Shown: positions 1-8,804 of the stretch, piece after piece | Position numbering within the stretch: the stretch's first letter is position 1 | Layout: every line of letters begins with the position of its first letter | NCBI RefSeq assembly: GCF_007004655.1 | Contig: NZ_ML660094.1 | Location: 248,001-312,000, forward strand | Length of the DNA: 64,000 nt | Reading direction: 5' to 3' | From: Exilibacterium tricleocarpae | GTDB taxonomy: Bacteria > Pseudomonadota > Gammaproteobacteria > Pseudomonadales > Cellvibrionaceae | Notes under the pieces: generated by a model | Seen by the model: only the letters and a program-made list of their open reading frames with translations | The model's database searches: none | What the model was told of the DNA's origin: nothing | Translations under genes and position numbers: made by a program

Positions 1-1
1 T

Positions 2-556
2 CGCCTGGCGCAATTGTACTATCGCGCCGGCAACCAGGCGCTCGGGCGGGAGGTGCTGGCGAGCCTGGACGACGATCCCCACTGGCGCGAGGAGGCGGCG
101 CAGGCCCTGCGCCAGTGGGATGCCGGGCAGGCGACGGCGCTGGCCCAGGAGCGCCCTGAACCCGACCCGGCGACAGAGACCATCGCCCTGCAAACGCGCG
201 GGGAACACTATCTGGTACCCGTGTATTTCGACGACCAGGCTGCGCATTTGATCCTCGATACCGGCGCCTCTATGCTCACCCTTACGCGCGAGCACTTCGA
301 CACCCTCTCGCGCGGTCTCGATATCCTGCCGTTGGGCTCGCGTATGTTCCATACCGCCAACGGCGTCTCCAACGGCGAGGTGTATCGCGTAGAGGCGCTC
401 AGTATCGGCAATTATGAATTGCGCGGGGTGAATGTCGCCGTGCTGAATATGTCCATGGGCGATGACGCCGACGGTCTGCTCGGCATGAATGTGCTCAAGC
501 ATTTCAAATTCGAGATCGACCAGGACCGCAACCGCCTCAACCTCCGCGCCCGTTGA
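2..556 (+). CDS. Retropepsin-like aspartic protease, 5' end outside window
   Basis: The reading frame is open to the window edge, so the true start lies upstream. The first ~60 visible residues look like the tail of a helical (TPR-like) region with a Q/E/P-rich linker. The rest is a single-lobed clan AA aspartic protease domain: the catalytic loop DTGAS follows a hydrophobic strand near residue 82, and a GLLGMNVL motif with a final beta strand closes the domain, as in the bacterial retropepsin-like family (TIGR02281-like, gag-type). Such proteins work as dimers, usually in or facing the periplasm; the substrate here is unknown. It converges on glycerate kinase with a ~200 bp gap. The family call is firm; its biological role is not known. 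Confidence 0.8.
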   Translation, partial: RLAQLYYRAGNQALGREVLASLDDDPHWREEAAQALRQWDAGQATALAQERPEPDPATETIALQTRGEHYLVPVYFDDQAAHLILDTGASMLTLTREHFDTLSRGLDILPLGSRMFHTANGVSNGEVYRVEALSIGNYELRGVNVAVLNMSMGDDADGLLGMNVLKHFKFEIDQDRNRLNLRAR

Positions 557-724
557 CGGCGGCCGTTGTGGCAGCTATTTGTCGCAATTCGTGCGCTGAC
601 CAATATTTTTTTCACCCAAGAACAGCTTTTGGTGTCCTTAACCGGCCCGGATCGAGACCTAAGTGCCACCGAAGTGAAAGTATTTTCTGGTCGAAGCACT
701 AACGAGAGTTGCGGCAACCGGATG

Positions 725-767
725 CGGCAACTATTCCGGCAACTATTCCGGCAACTATTCCGGCAAC
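725..767. repeat. 12-bp tandem repeat carrying the glycerate kinase stop codon
   Basis: The unit CGGCAACTATTC is present in three complete copies followed by a partial one. On the minus strand each copy reads Leu-Pro-Glu-stop in the glycerate kinase frame, so the repeat multiplies the last codons and stop of that gene downstream of the functional stop at 755-757. It looks like slippage expansion, with no effect on the protein. Confidence 0.9.
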
Positions 768-2038
768 ACCAGCAGCGCCCGAAAGTCATTGACGTTGGTG
801 CGGGTCGGCCCCGTCACCAGCAGTTCGTCGAGCGCCGAGAAAAAACCATAGCCGTCGTTGTTGGCCAGCAGCCCCTCCACATCCAGCCCCGCTGCCAGCG
901 CCCGTTCATAGGTGTGCGGCGTCAGGGTGGCGCCGGCATTGGATTCCGAGCCGTCGATACCGTCGGTATCGGCGGCAATGGCGTAGATACCGGCGCTGCC
1001 GCGCAACTCCAGCGCCAGCGCCAGCAGAAATTCCGCATTGCGCCCGCCGCGGCCGCCGCCCCTCACCGTCACCGTGGTTTCACCGCCGGAGATGATCACA
1101 CAGGGCGGCGCCAGCGGCTGCCGGTAGCGACGCACCTGGCGGGCAATGGCGGCGTGCACCTTGGCAACCTCCCGCGACTCGCCTTCTATCCGATCGCTGA
1201 GAATCAGCGCTTCGAACCCCTGTTGCCTGGCGTGCTCGGCGGCGGCAACCAGCGACTGTTGCGGCGTGGCAATCAGTGTATAGCGGCTGTTTGCCAGAGC
1301 CGGATGGTCCGGCTTTAACGTTTCCGAGGCCGGACTCTGCAACCAGTCGAGCACCGCCGGCGGTCCGTCGATACCGTATTTTTGCAGCACTGCCAGCGCC
1401 TCGGCGGAGGTGGACGGATCGGCGACAGTCGGTCCCGAGGCGATCACGCTGGGATCGTCACCGGGCACATCGGAGATGGCGAAAGTGTGCAACGATGCCG
1501 GCCAGCAGGCCTGCGCCAGCCGCCCGCCCTTGATCGCCGACAGGTGCTTGCGCACGCAATTCATTGCCGCAATATCGGCGCCGGATTGCAACAGTGCACG
1601 GTTGACGGCCTGCTTGTCGGCCAGTGAAATACCCGGCGCCGGCAGCGACCAGAGCGCGGAACCACCACCGGACAGCAGGCAGAACACCCGATCACCGGCA
1701 TCGAGACTGTCCACCAGTGCCAGCGTGCGCCGCGCCACCGCCTGGCCGGCATCATCCGGAACCGGGTGGGCCGCCTCGATCACTTCGATATGCCGGCATG
1801 GTGCGCCGTGGCCGTAGCGTGTCACCACCAGCCCCGACAGCGGCCCCTGCCAGTGTCGTTCCAGCGCCGCGGCCATGGCAGCGGCGGCTTTGCCGGCGCC
1901 GATAACCACCGCGCGCCCGGTGCGGTCATCGGGCAGGTGCTCGGCCAGCACCTGGTCGGGATGGGCCGCCGCCACGGCGACGGAAAACAGATTGCGCAGC
2001 AACGCTTTAGGGTTATCGTCCACGATCAGGCCTCGCAT
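755..2038 (-). CDS. Glycerate 2-kinase (GckA/TtuD, MOFRL family)
   Basis: This 427-residue protein has the full length and order of the type-2 glycerate kinase family: an N-terminal DUF4147 domain with GAGKAAAAM near residue 48 and a glycine-rich LLSGGGSALW loop near residue 120, then a C-terminal MOFRL domain with SGGETTV and a GGRNAE motif. The family phosphorylates D-glycerate to 2-phosphoglycerate with ATP in the cytosol, feeding glyoxylate, tartrate or serine-derived carbon into glycolysis. The ATG at 2038 gives a normal N-terminus. It stands alone and ends inside a 12-bp tandem repeat. The call is based on motif order. Confidence 0.9.
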   Translation of the reverse strand: MRGLIVDDNPKALLRNLFSVAVAAAHPDQVLAEHLPDDRTGRAVVIGAGKAAAAMAAALERHWQGPLSGLVVTRYGHGAPCRHIEVIEAAHPVPDDAGQAVARRTLALVDSLDAGDRVFCLLSGGGSALWSLPAPGISLADKQAVNRALLQSGADIAAMNCVRKHLSAIKGGRLAQACWPASLHTFAISDVPGDDPSVIASGPTVADPSTSAEALAVLQKYGIDGPPAVLDWLQSPASETLKPDHPALANSRYTLIATPQQSLVAAAEHARQQGFEALILSDRIEGESREVAKVHAAIARQVRRYRQPLAPPCVIISGGETTVTVRGGGRGGRNAEFLLALALELRGSAGIYAIAADTDGIDGSESNAGATLTPHTYERALAAGLDVEGLLANNDGYGFFSALDELLVTGPTRTNVNDFRALLVLPE

Positions 2039-2201
2039 CCAAAGCGGTTTATTATAGAGAACTCCCTCAAAATCAACAGCTTGAAGAGGCTATCGGGGCT
2101 CGGTTGTTAAACCTTGGGGAAGGAGACCAGCGGAGCATAAGCGCCAGCATAGCGGGGCTTACCAGCGGGGTGAGACATTGGGGTTTAATGAACCATTGGG
2201 G

Positions 2202-2609
2202 TTATTGAGGCTTGAAGAGCACCTTGAAAAGAATCAGGTCGGGGTCCGCCAGATCGATGTTTTCACCCAGCTTGATATAGCCCTGGCCCGCCAGCGGGTA
2301 AAAGTTGTCCCGGATAAAGAGCCCGTCGGTGCGCCCCACCTGCACGCAGGTACCATTGGTACTGCGGTCCAACAGGCCGATCTGCCGGCCCCGGAATTCA
2401 ATGGTGCAGTGGTTGCGCGAGACCAGATCATTGTTGATCACCAGATCACAGGACTGGGGGTCGCGGCCTATCTTAAAAGGCAGGTCCTGCCTTTCGATGG
2501 CGTACTGCCTGCCGCGGAAAAACAGTTCGATATGAGTGGCCTGGGCGCTCATATCGTGCTGCGAGTCGGTGTTGAGAACCGTCGTGGTGGACGAGCTTTC
2601 TGTGCTCAT
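2202..2609 (-). CDS. FHA-domain protein
   Basis: A 135-residue cytosolic protein consisting almost entirely of one forkhead-associated domain. The diagnostic residues are visible: KIGRDPQSCDLVI, the VSRNHC segment and the DRSTNGTCV loop, which together read phosphothreonine. A short Ser/Thr-rich leader precedes the domain. I chose the ATG at 2609 because AGGGGG lies 7 nt upstream, although the frame is open a further ten codons. No kinase or phosphatase gene is adjacent, so its phosphoprotein partner is unknown. An inserted FHA adaptor could act in signalling or secretion. The domain call is firm, the role open. Confidence 0.85.
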   Translation of the reverse strand: MSTESSSTTTVLNTDSQHDMSAQATHIELFFRGRQYAIERQDLPFKIGRDPQSCDLVINNDLVSRNHCTIEFRGRQIGLLDRSTNGTCVQVGRTDGLFIRDNFYPLAGQGYIKLGENIDLADPDLILFKVLFKPQ

Positions 2610-2864
2610 GGCACGGCCCCCTCTATAACCTAATGGCACTAAAAAAACCGGATTCTAGCACGAAGCCCCGGTGGGAATGTAAACCTGTTGAACGAGATGC
2701 CAATTCAACTGATCGCCGCCGACAGATTCCGCATTTTCTTTCAGCGCAACGGCCGCTCCCCGCAGAATCTGCGGTATTTGCAGCGGATAAAAAATCCCCT
2801 GCCTGCACTTTTTGCTAGGCTAACGCTTATTCAACGCCCAGACAAATCGCCCACAGGTGCTCCG

Positions 2865-4082
2865 ATGACAACGACAACTTCGCTGGCCGGCGTAGACGCT
2901 CCGCCACACCCTTTCGCCATCAGCGCGCAGGCCAAACGCCTGCATCTGGACTCGGCCAGCGCCTGGCAGGTACACGAGCGGGCCCAGGCGCTCAAACAGC
3001 AGGGCGAAGATGTGGTGTTGCTCTCGATCGGCGACCCGGATTTTCGCACCCCGGAGCCGATTATCGACAACGCCGTCAGCCATATGCGCGTCGGCCGCAC
3101 CCACTACTCCCCCGCACTGGGCGAACTCAATTTGCGCCGCGCCGTGGCCGACCAGGAAACCCGCACCTCGCCCCACCCCTGCAGCGCCGCCGAAGTGGCG
3201 GTGTTCCCCGGCGGTACCGCGGCCATATTCGGCGTGATGAGCTGCCTGCTGGACCCCGGCGACGATATCGTCATCCCCGATCCGCTCTATGTCGGCTACA
3301 GCCCCATTATGCAGGCGCTGGGCGTCAATATCGTCGCGGTGCCCACCGCACCCGAGCGGGATTTCGAACCGCAGTTCGACGCCATCGTTGCCGCCATCAC
3401 GCCGCGCACCCGGGTGGTGTTTATCAATACCCCCGGCAACCCCACCGGCGCCATTATCGGTAAATCGACGTTAACCCGCCTCGCCGCTTACTGTTACGAG
3501 CAGGGCCTGTGGCTGGTCTGCGACGAAGTCTACTCGATGTTTACCTTTGAGAAGCCCCATGTATCGCTGCGGGCAGCGGCGGCCCGGCTGGACAATATCG
3601 TGATGATCGACGGTCTGTCCAAAAGCCACGCCATGAGCGGCTGGCGCATGGGTTGGGCGGTAGCACCGCCGGCACTGATCGCCCATCTGGAAAAATTTAT
3701 GACCATGTCGCTGTTCGGCAGCCCGCAGTTTCTCCAGGACGCCGCGGCCTTTGCCCTCAGCAATGACGAATACTACGTGCAGGAGATGAAAAGGGAGTAT
3801 CGGAAGCGCCGCGACCTGGTTTGCGATCTGCTCGAACAGGTGCCCGGTATCAGCCCCCATCGCCCGCAATCCGGAATGTTTGTTATGCTGGACGTCTCAA
3901 AGGTGCTCGAAGACGACCAGGCATTCGCCGATCAACTGCTGGACGAACAACGCGTCTCGGTAATTCCCGGCAGCGCCTTCGGCACCAGCACCCGCGGCCA
4001 CGTGCGCCTGTCACTGGTACAACCGGGTCACGTGCTCAAACAGGGCTGCGAACGCATCGGCGAGTTTGTCAGCCGCCGCTGA
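2865..4082 (+). CDS. aruH: Arginine:pyruvate transaminase (class I/II aminotransferase)
   Basis: A fold-type I PLP aminotransferase of 405 residues. Visible are the substrate-loop SIGDPDFRTPEP, the FPGGTAAIFG cofactor region, the NTPGNPTGAI motif with its conserved Asn, and the PLP lysine in GLSKSHAMSGWRMGW. The next gene encodes a 2-ketoarginine decarboxylase, so I assign transfer of the arginine alpha-amino group to pyruvate, giving 2-ketoarginine and alanine: the first step of the arginine transaminase pathway. The frame is open further upstream, but the ATG at 2865 behind AGGTG fits the family start. It is 38 nt from aruI. Substrate specificity is inferred from context. Confidence 0.8.
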   Translation: MTTTTSLAGVDAPPHPFAISAQAKRLHLDSASAWQVHERAQALKQQGEDVVLLSIGDPDFRTPEPIIDNAVSHMRVGRTHYSPALGELNLRRAVADQETRTSPHPCSAAEVAVFPGGTAAIFGVMSCLLDPGDDIVIPDPLYVGYSPIMQALGVNIVAVPTAPERDFEPQFDAIVAAITPRTRVVFINTPGNPTGAIIGKSTLTRLAAYCYEQGLWLVCDEVYSMFTFEKPHVSLRAAAARLDNIVMIDGLSKSHAMSGWRMGWAVAPPALIAHLEKFMTMSLFGSPQFLQDAAAFALSNDEYYVQEMKREYRKRRDLVCDLLEQVPGISPHRPQSGMFVMLDVSKVLEDDQAFADQLLDEQRVSVIPGSAFGTSTRGHVRLSLVQPGHVLKQGCERIGEFVSRR

Positions 4083-4120
4083 CACCTCAACCTCTATCGA
4101 GTAACTATCGGGCGACACAC

Positions 4121-5740
4121 ATGCAAACCTGTGGTGAACAACTCGTCAAACTCCTGCAAGACTACGGCATCGATACTATCTTCGGTATTCCCGGTGTGCA
4201 CACCGTGGAGCTGTACCGCGGGCTCGAGCAGACCGACATCCGCCATATCACCCCGCGCCACGAACAGGGCGCCGGTTTTATGGCCGACGGCTATGCCCGC
4301 GCCACCGGTCGGGTGGCCGCCTGCTTCATCATTACCGGCCCCGGCATGACCAATATTGCCACCGCCATGGGGCAGGCCTATGCCGACTCCATTCCGATGC
4401 TGGTGATATCCAGCACCAACCGGATACGGGAGTTGGGCGCCGCCGAGGGTCGCCTGCACGAACTCAAAAACCAGCGGGAGCTGGTACAGGGCGTGGCGGC
4501 GAGCAGCCATACACTGCTGCATCCCGGTGATCTGTCCAGGGTTATGGCCCGGGCTTTTACCCTGTTTGCCAGCGCGCGGCCGCGGCCGGTGCATATCGAG
4601 ATACCCATCGATATCATTGCCGGGCCCGGCGCCGTTCTCCCGCCGCGCCCCGTAGCAACCGGCTTTAAGCCGGGCCCCTGCCCCGCGGCGATAAAAAAGG
4701 CGGCGACCCTGCTGGCCGCCGCCGAGCGCCCGGTGATCTTATTCGGTGGCGGCGCCGCCGGCGCCGGCGCGGCGGCCCGCCGTTTAGTGGAACACCTCGA
4801 CGCGCCCTTCACCCTGACCAGCAACGCCAAGGGTTTGCTGCCCCCGGGCCACCCGCTGTCACTGGGCAGCAATCAGTCGCTGGGACCGGTGCGGGAACTG
4901 ATTGGCGGCGCCGATCTGGTATTGGCAGTGGGCACGGAACTCGGGGAAACGGACTACGACTTTTTCTTCGACGGCGGTTTCAAGATTGACGGCAAGTTGA
5001 TTCGGGTGGATATCGACAGCGAGCAACTGAGTAAAAATTTTCTCGCCGATGTAGCCATCCCCGCCGATGCCAATCTGTTCCTGACCGGCGTGTGTGCGGC
5101 ACTGGAGATCGACGCCACCGACTCGCAACCGCAGTCGCCCGCCGCGCTGCAGGTGGCCGCCGTCAGAGGCGAACTGCAAGCGCTTAAAGACCGGGCGCAT
5201 CTGGCCCACGACCGCCTGTTTGGCGTTATTCAGCAAACCCTGCCCAATGCCATTGTGGTCGGCGACTCCACCCAACCGGTTTACTCCGGACAACTGAGCT
5301 TCGAGGCCCGCCAGACCCGCTCCTGGTTCCACTCCGCCACCGGCTTCGGCACCCTGGGCTATGGCCTGCCCGCCGCCATCGGTGCGCAACTGGGCCAACC
5401 GCACTGTCCGGTGGTGGCGCTGGTCGGCGACGGCGGCGCCCAGTTTTCGCTGGGCGAGTTGGCCTGTGCAGTGGAAAACCACCTGCCGGTCATTCTGTTG
5501 CTGTGGAACAACCGCGGCTACCGCGAGATTAAGCAGTATATGCAACACAACGCCATACCCACCATCGGGGTGGATATTCACACGCCGGATTTCGCCCAGT
5601 TGGCCCGCGGTTTTGGCGCCGCCACCGACAAGGCCTACAGTTATGAGCACCTGGCGGAATTGCTCGGCCAGGCAGCGGCCCGCAAAGGCCCCACACTGGT
5701 TGAAATCGACGAGTCGGACGTCTTGGATAATTGGCAGTAA
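4121..5740 (+). CDS. aruI: 2-ketoarginine decarboxylase (TPP-dependent)
   Basis: A 539-residue thiamine-diphosphate enzyme of the acetolactate synthase fold. The N-terminal PYR domain has the catalytic Glu in RHEQGAGFMADGYARATG, the central domain is Rossmann-like, and the C-terminal PP domain carries GDGGAQFS followed by an NN pair for Mg-TPP binding. The family includes acetolactate synthases and decarboxylases; lying between an aminotransferase and an aldehyde dehydrogenase, it most likely decarboxylates 5-guanidino-2-oxopentanoate to 4-guanidinobutyraldehyde. The ATG at 4121 gives the standard MQTCGEQLVKLL start. An acetolactate synthase large subunit is the alternative, but no small subunit is adjacent. 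Confidence 0.82.
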   Translation: MQTCGEQLVKLLQDYGIDTIFGIPGVHTVELYRGLEQTDIRHITPRHEQGAGFMADGYARATGRVAACFIITGPGMTNIATAMGQAYADSIPMLVISSTNRIRELGAAEGRLHELKNQRELVQGVAASSHTLLHPGDLSRVMARAFTLFASARPRPVHIEIPIDIIAGPGAVLPPRPVATGFKPGPCPAAIKKAATLLAAAERPVILFGGGAAGAGAAARRLVEHLDAPFTLTSNAKGLLPPGHPLSLGSNQSLGPVRELIGGADLVLAVGTELGETDYDFFFDGGFKIDGKLIRVDIDSEQLSKNFLADVAIPADANLFLTGVCAALEIDATDSQPQSPAALQVAAVRGELQALKDRAHLAHDRLFGVIQQTLPNAIVVGDSTQPVYSGQLSFEARQTRSWFHSATGFGTLGYGLPAAIGAQLGQPHCPVVALVGDGGAQFSLGELACAVENHLPVILLLWNNRGYREIKQYMQHNAIPTIGVDIHTPDFAQLARGFGAATDKAYSYEHLAELLGQAAARKGPTLVEIDESDVLDNWQ

Positions 5741-5767
5741 CTGAGCGGAAACCGGGGGCGGCGCTTT

Positions 5768-6268
5768 TTGAAACGTTTGTTGAGACAGAGTATCGATCAC
5801 TTGGACCTGCGTATTCTGCAACACCTGCAGACCAACGCTAAAACCACTAACCAGGACCTGGCGGATACCGTGGGCCTGTCGCCCAGCTCCTGCCTGCAAC
5901 GGGTGCGCCGCCTGGAGGACAAGGGGTATATCGATCGCTACCTGGCCAGGGTGAACCTGTCCAAGCTGTGTCGCTCGATCACCTGCATCACCACGGTGAC
6001 CCTGAAGCAGCACGCCAAGGAGGACTTCGACCAGTTCGAGCAGGCGGTGGCGGCGATTCCCGAAGTGGTGGAGTGCTTTACCGTCTCCGGCGGCTTTGAC
6101 TTCGTGCTGAAAGTGGTGTGCCCGGATATGGACCGCTACCTGGCCCTCAACAATGAGCTGGTGGCCGGCGGCGCCAATATCGAAAACGTCAGCACCCACG
6201 TGGTGATGAACGAAAACAAACCGTTTACAGGCTATCCGCTGGATACCCTGATCGACAAACCCGACTAG
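5768..6268 (+). CDS. Lrp/AsnC-family regulator of the arginine pathway
   Basis: A 166-residue feast/famine regulator: an N-terminal helix-turn-helix (residues ~12-60, DLRILQHLQTNAKTTNQDLA and VGLSPSSCLQRVRRLE) followed by a RAM ligand-binding domain with the SGGFDFVLKV strand. There is no ATG; TTG at 5768 is the most upstream in-frame start, with further TTG codons at 5777 and 5780. It lies 27 nt after aruI and 11 nt before the aldehyde dehydrogenase, inside the operon it probably controls. Arginine or a pathway intermediate is the expected effector, which is an inference from position. Confidence 0.85.
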   Translation: MKRLLRQSIDHLDLRILQHLQTNAKTTNQDLADTVGLSPSSCLQRVRRLEDKGYIDRYLARVNLSKLCRSITCITTVTLKQHAKEDFDQFEQAVAAIPEVVECFTVSGGFDFVLKVVCPDMDRYLALNNELVAGGANIENVSTHVVMNENKPFTGYPLDTLIDKPD

Positions 6269-6279
6269 CGAAGCCCCCC

Positions 6280-7743
6280 ATGCCCGAACTGCAACTGCCC
6301 CAAACCGACCGACTCTACCTGAACGGCGCCTGGCAAACTGCCGGCGGCGACCGCTCGATCGAAGTCGTCAATCCGGCCACCGCGACGGTTATCGCCACGG
6401 TGCGCGAAGCGTCGACAGCGGACGTCAACCGGGCCGTCGACGCCGCCGCCGCGGCGCTGCCGGCCTGGTCCGCCACCCCCGCCCGGGTGCGCGCCGACTA
6501 TATCAATGCGATCGCCGAGCGCATACTCGCCCGCAAGCAGGAACTGGCCGCGTTGATCACCGCAGAGATGGGTATGCCGGCACAGTTTTGCCTGCCCGTT
6601 CAGGTCGAGGGACCGGCCGCGGGTATGGCCAGCTACGCCGACCGTGCCGCGGGTATGGAAACCCGTAGTCGCGCCGGTACCTCACTGGTACTGAGGGAGC
6701 CGGTCGGTGTGTGCGGCTTTATCACGCCCTGGAATTATCCGCTGCACCAGATTGTCGGCAAGTGCGCACCGGCCCTGGCGGCAGGCTGCACCATGGTATT
6801 GAAGCCCTCGGAGTTGACCCCGCTCGATGCCATTGTGTTTGCGGAAATTATCGCCGCCGTGGGCCTGCCGGCCGGCGTATTCAACCTGGTGCAGGGGACC
6901 GGTGTCCCGGTGGGCGAGGCGCTGGTGGCGCACCCGCGCGTGGATATGGTTTCTTTCACCGGTTCCACCCGCGCCGGCACCCGTATTGCGGCTCTGGCGG
7001 CCCCCTCGGTAAAACGGGTGTGCCTGGAGCTGGGCGGCAAATCTCCCTATATCATTACCGAAGACGCCGATTTCGCCGCCGCCATTGATTTCGGCGTGCG
7101 CCAGGTGATGATCAACAGCGGCCAGAGCTGCGATGCCCTCACCCGCATGTTATTGCCGGCCAGCCGCTACGAGGAGGGGGTGGCGCTGGCCCGCGAGGTT
7201 ACCGAGTCGCTGGTCGTCGGCGACCCGACCCGCGCCGATACCGATATCGGTCCGGTCAGTTCCCGGGCCCAGCAACAGCGGGTGCAGGAATATCTGCGCA
7301 GCGGCCTGACGGCAGGTGCGCGCCTTGTTTGCGGCGGCCCGGATGCGGTCGACGGCCAGCCCGGCGGCGCCTTTGTACGGCCCACCCTGTTTGCCGATGT
7401 CAGCAACGATATGACCATTGCGCGGGAGGAAATTTTCGGCCCGGTTATCGCGATGATTCCCTACACCGATATCGACCAGGCGGTGGCGCTTGCCAATGAC
7501 ACGCCCTACGGTTTGTCCGGCGGCGTCTGGGCCGCCGACAACGACGCCGCGGTGGCTATCGCCCGGCGCCTGCGCGCCGGTCAGGTCTATATCAACGGCG
7601 GTGACTTCAACTACGAAGCGCCCTTCGGCGGTTACAAGCAATCGGGCAACGGCCGCGAATGGGGCGATGCGGGGCTGGAAGAATTTATTGAAATCAAAGC
7701 GCTGCAGTTCGCCGCCGGTCAGGACGACAACGCGGCGCCATAA
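6280..7743 (+). CDS. kauB: Aldehyde dehydrogenase, likely 4-guanidinobutyraldehyde dehydrogenase
   Basis: A 487-residue NAD(P)-dependent aldehyde dehydrogenase. The motifs run in order: TPWNYPLHQIVGK, GSTRAG, the general-base Glu in LELGGKSP, the nucleophilic Cys in NSGQSCDA, and EEIFGPV. Generic ALDH motifs do not fix the substrate; its place between aruI and an agmatinase-family hydrolase points to oxidation of 4-guanidinobutyraldehyde to 4-guanidinobutyrate, the KauB step. The usual active-site Gln-Xaa-Cys is followed by Asp rather than the more common hydrophobic residue. The stop codon falls in a 14-bp tandem repeat. The enzyme family is certain; the symbol rests on context. Confidence 0.75.
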   Translation: MPELQLPQTDRLYLNGAWQTAGGDRSIEVVNPATATVIATVREASTADVNRAVDAAAAALPAWSATPARVRADYINAIAERILARKQELAALITAEMGMPAQFCLPVQVEGPAAGMASYADRAAGMETRSRAGTSLVLREPVGVCGFITPWNYPLHQIVGKCAPALAAGCTMVLKPSELTPLDAIVFAEIIAAVGLPAGVFNLVQGTGVPVGEALVAHPRVDMVSFTGSTRAGTRIAALAAPSVKRVCLELGGKSPYIITEDADFAAAIDFGVRQVMINSGQSCDALTRMLLPASRYEEGVALAREVTESLVVGDPTRADTDIGPVSSRAQQQRVQEYLRSGLTAGARLVCGGPDAVDGQPGGAFVRPTLFADVSNDMTIAREEIFGPVIAMIPYTDIDQAVALANDTPYGLSGGVWAADNDAAVAIARRLRAGQVYINGGDFNYEAPFGGYKQSGNGREWGDAGLEEFIEIKALQFAAGQDDNAAP

Positions 7744-7779
7744 ACCAGTTGCTATAAACCAATTGCTATAAACCAATGG
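7738..7779. repeat. 14-bp tandem repeat spanning a stop codon
   Basis: Three tandem copies of a unit close to CTATAAACCAATTG; the first begins in the last codons of the aldehyde dehydrogenase and contains its TAA. As at glycerate kinase, the stop-codon segment has been duplicated downstream. The copies differ by one or two bases. Confidence 0.88.
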
Positions 7780-7836
7780 GCCGAAGGGTAGCGTGATACC
7801 CTGCCGACCCAGTGACAAACGGGGTATCTGCACATC

Positions 7837-8793
7837 ATGAGCGATCAGTTTAACCAACCCCTCGGCGGCAACAGCATGCCGCGTTTTGCCGGGCCTGCCA
7901 CGATGTTTCGGTTGCCGTCGCAAAGCGACGCCACGGGCCTTGACATCGCCATTGTCGGCGTCCCCCTGGATATCGGCACCAGCAACCGCGCCGGCACCCG
8001 TTTCGGGCCGCGGCAAATCCGCAGTGAATCGGTACTGGTCCGGCCCTACGGTATGGCCACCCGGGCGGCACCGTTTGACAGTTTCCAGGTGGCGGATATC
8101 GGCGATGTCCCGCTTAATACCTTTAACCTGGAAAAGTCGATTGCCATTATCGAGCAGTTTTACGACGCCGTGGTCGCCACCGGCGCCAAGCCCCTCAGCC
8201 TCGGTGGCGACCACACCATCGCGCTGCCGATCCTGCGCGCGCTGGCCAAACGCCACGGCAAGATGGCCCTGGTACACGTCGATGCCCACGCCGACATCAA
8301 CGACACCATGTTCGGCGAGAAAGTCGCCCACGGCACCATCTTTCGCCGCGCCCTGGAGGAAGGTCTGGTGGACGGCCACAAAATGACCCAGATCGGTCTG
8401 CGCGCCACCGGTTACAGTGCCGGGGACTTCGACTGGTCCCGCGAACAGGGTGCGACGGTGATACAAGCTGAGGACTGCTGGTACCGTTCCCTGGCACCGG
8501 TGATGGATGAAGTGCGCCAACGTATAGGTCCGGATACACCTACCTATCTGAGTTTCGATATCGACGGGCTCGATCCGTCGGTGGCTCCCGGCACCGGCAC
8601 GCCGGAACCGGCCGGGCTGACGGCAGCCCAGGGATTGGAAATCATTCGCGGAGTTTTCGGCACCGATTTGATCGGCGCCGATCTGGTGGAGGTGTCGCCC
8701 CCTTATGATACGACCGGCAACACCTCGCTGCTGGCCGCCAACCTGGCCTTCGAAATGCTGTGCAGCTTTCCCGGTTGCAAGCGGCGCGACTGA
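7837..8793 (+). CDS. gbuA: Guanidinobutyrase (ureohydrolase family)
   Basis: A 318-residue binuclear-manganese ureohydrolase. All metal-binding motifs are present: GGDHTI, VDAHADIN and SFDIDGLDPSVAPGTGTPEP. The N-terminus (NSMPRFAGPATMFRLP) is typical of guanidinobutyrase and agmatinase rather than arginase. With aruH, aruI and the aldehyde dehydrogenase upstream it should hydrolyse 4-guanidinobutyrate to 4-aminobutyrate and urea, completing the arginine transaminase route. It starts 93 nt after the dehydrogenase and appears to be the last gene of the operon. Agmatinase activity is the main alternative, but no arginine decarboxylase is nearby. Confidence 0.83.
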   Translation: MSDQFNQPLGGNSMPRFAGPATMFRLPSQSDATGLDIAIVGVPLDIGTSNRAGTRFGPRQIRSESVLVRPYGMATRAAPFDSFQVADIGDVPLNTFNLEKSIAIIEQFYDAVVATGAKPLSLGGDHTIALPILRALAKRHGKMALVHVDAHADINDTMFGEKVAHGTIFRRALEEGLVDGHKMTQIGLRATGYSAGDFDWSREQGATVIQAEDCWYRSLAPVMDEVRQRIGPDTPTYLSFDIDGLDPSVAPGTGTPEPAGLTAAQGLEIIRGVFGTDLIGADLVEVSPPYDTTGNTSLLAANLAFEMLCSFPGCKRRD

Positions 8794-8804
8794 GGCGCGC
8801 GGCG

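Noticed and set aside
566-1318. Long plus-strand open frame over the glycerate kinase gene
   Set aside because: Antisense to a clear MOFRL-family gene; low-complexity translation with no family signal.
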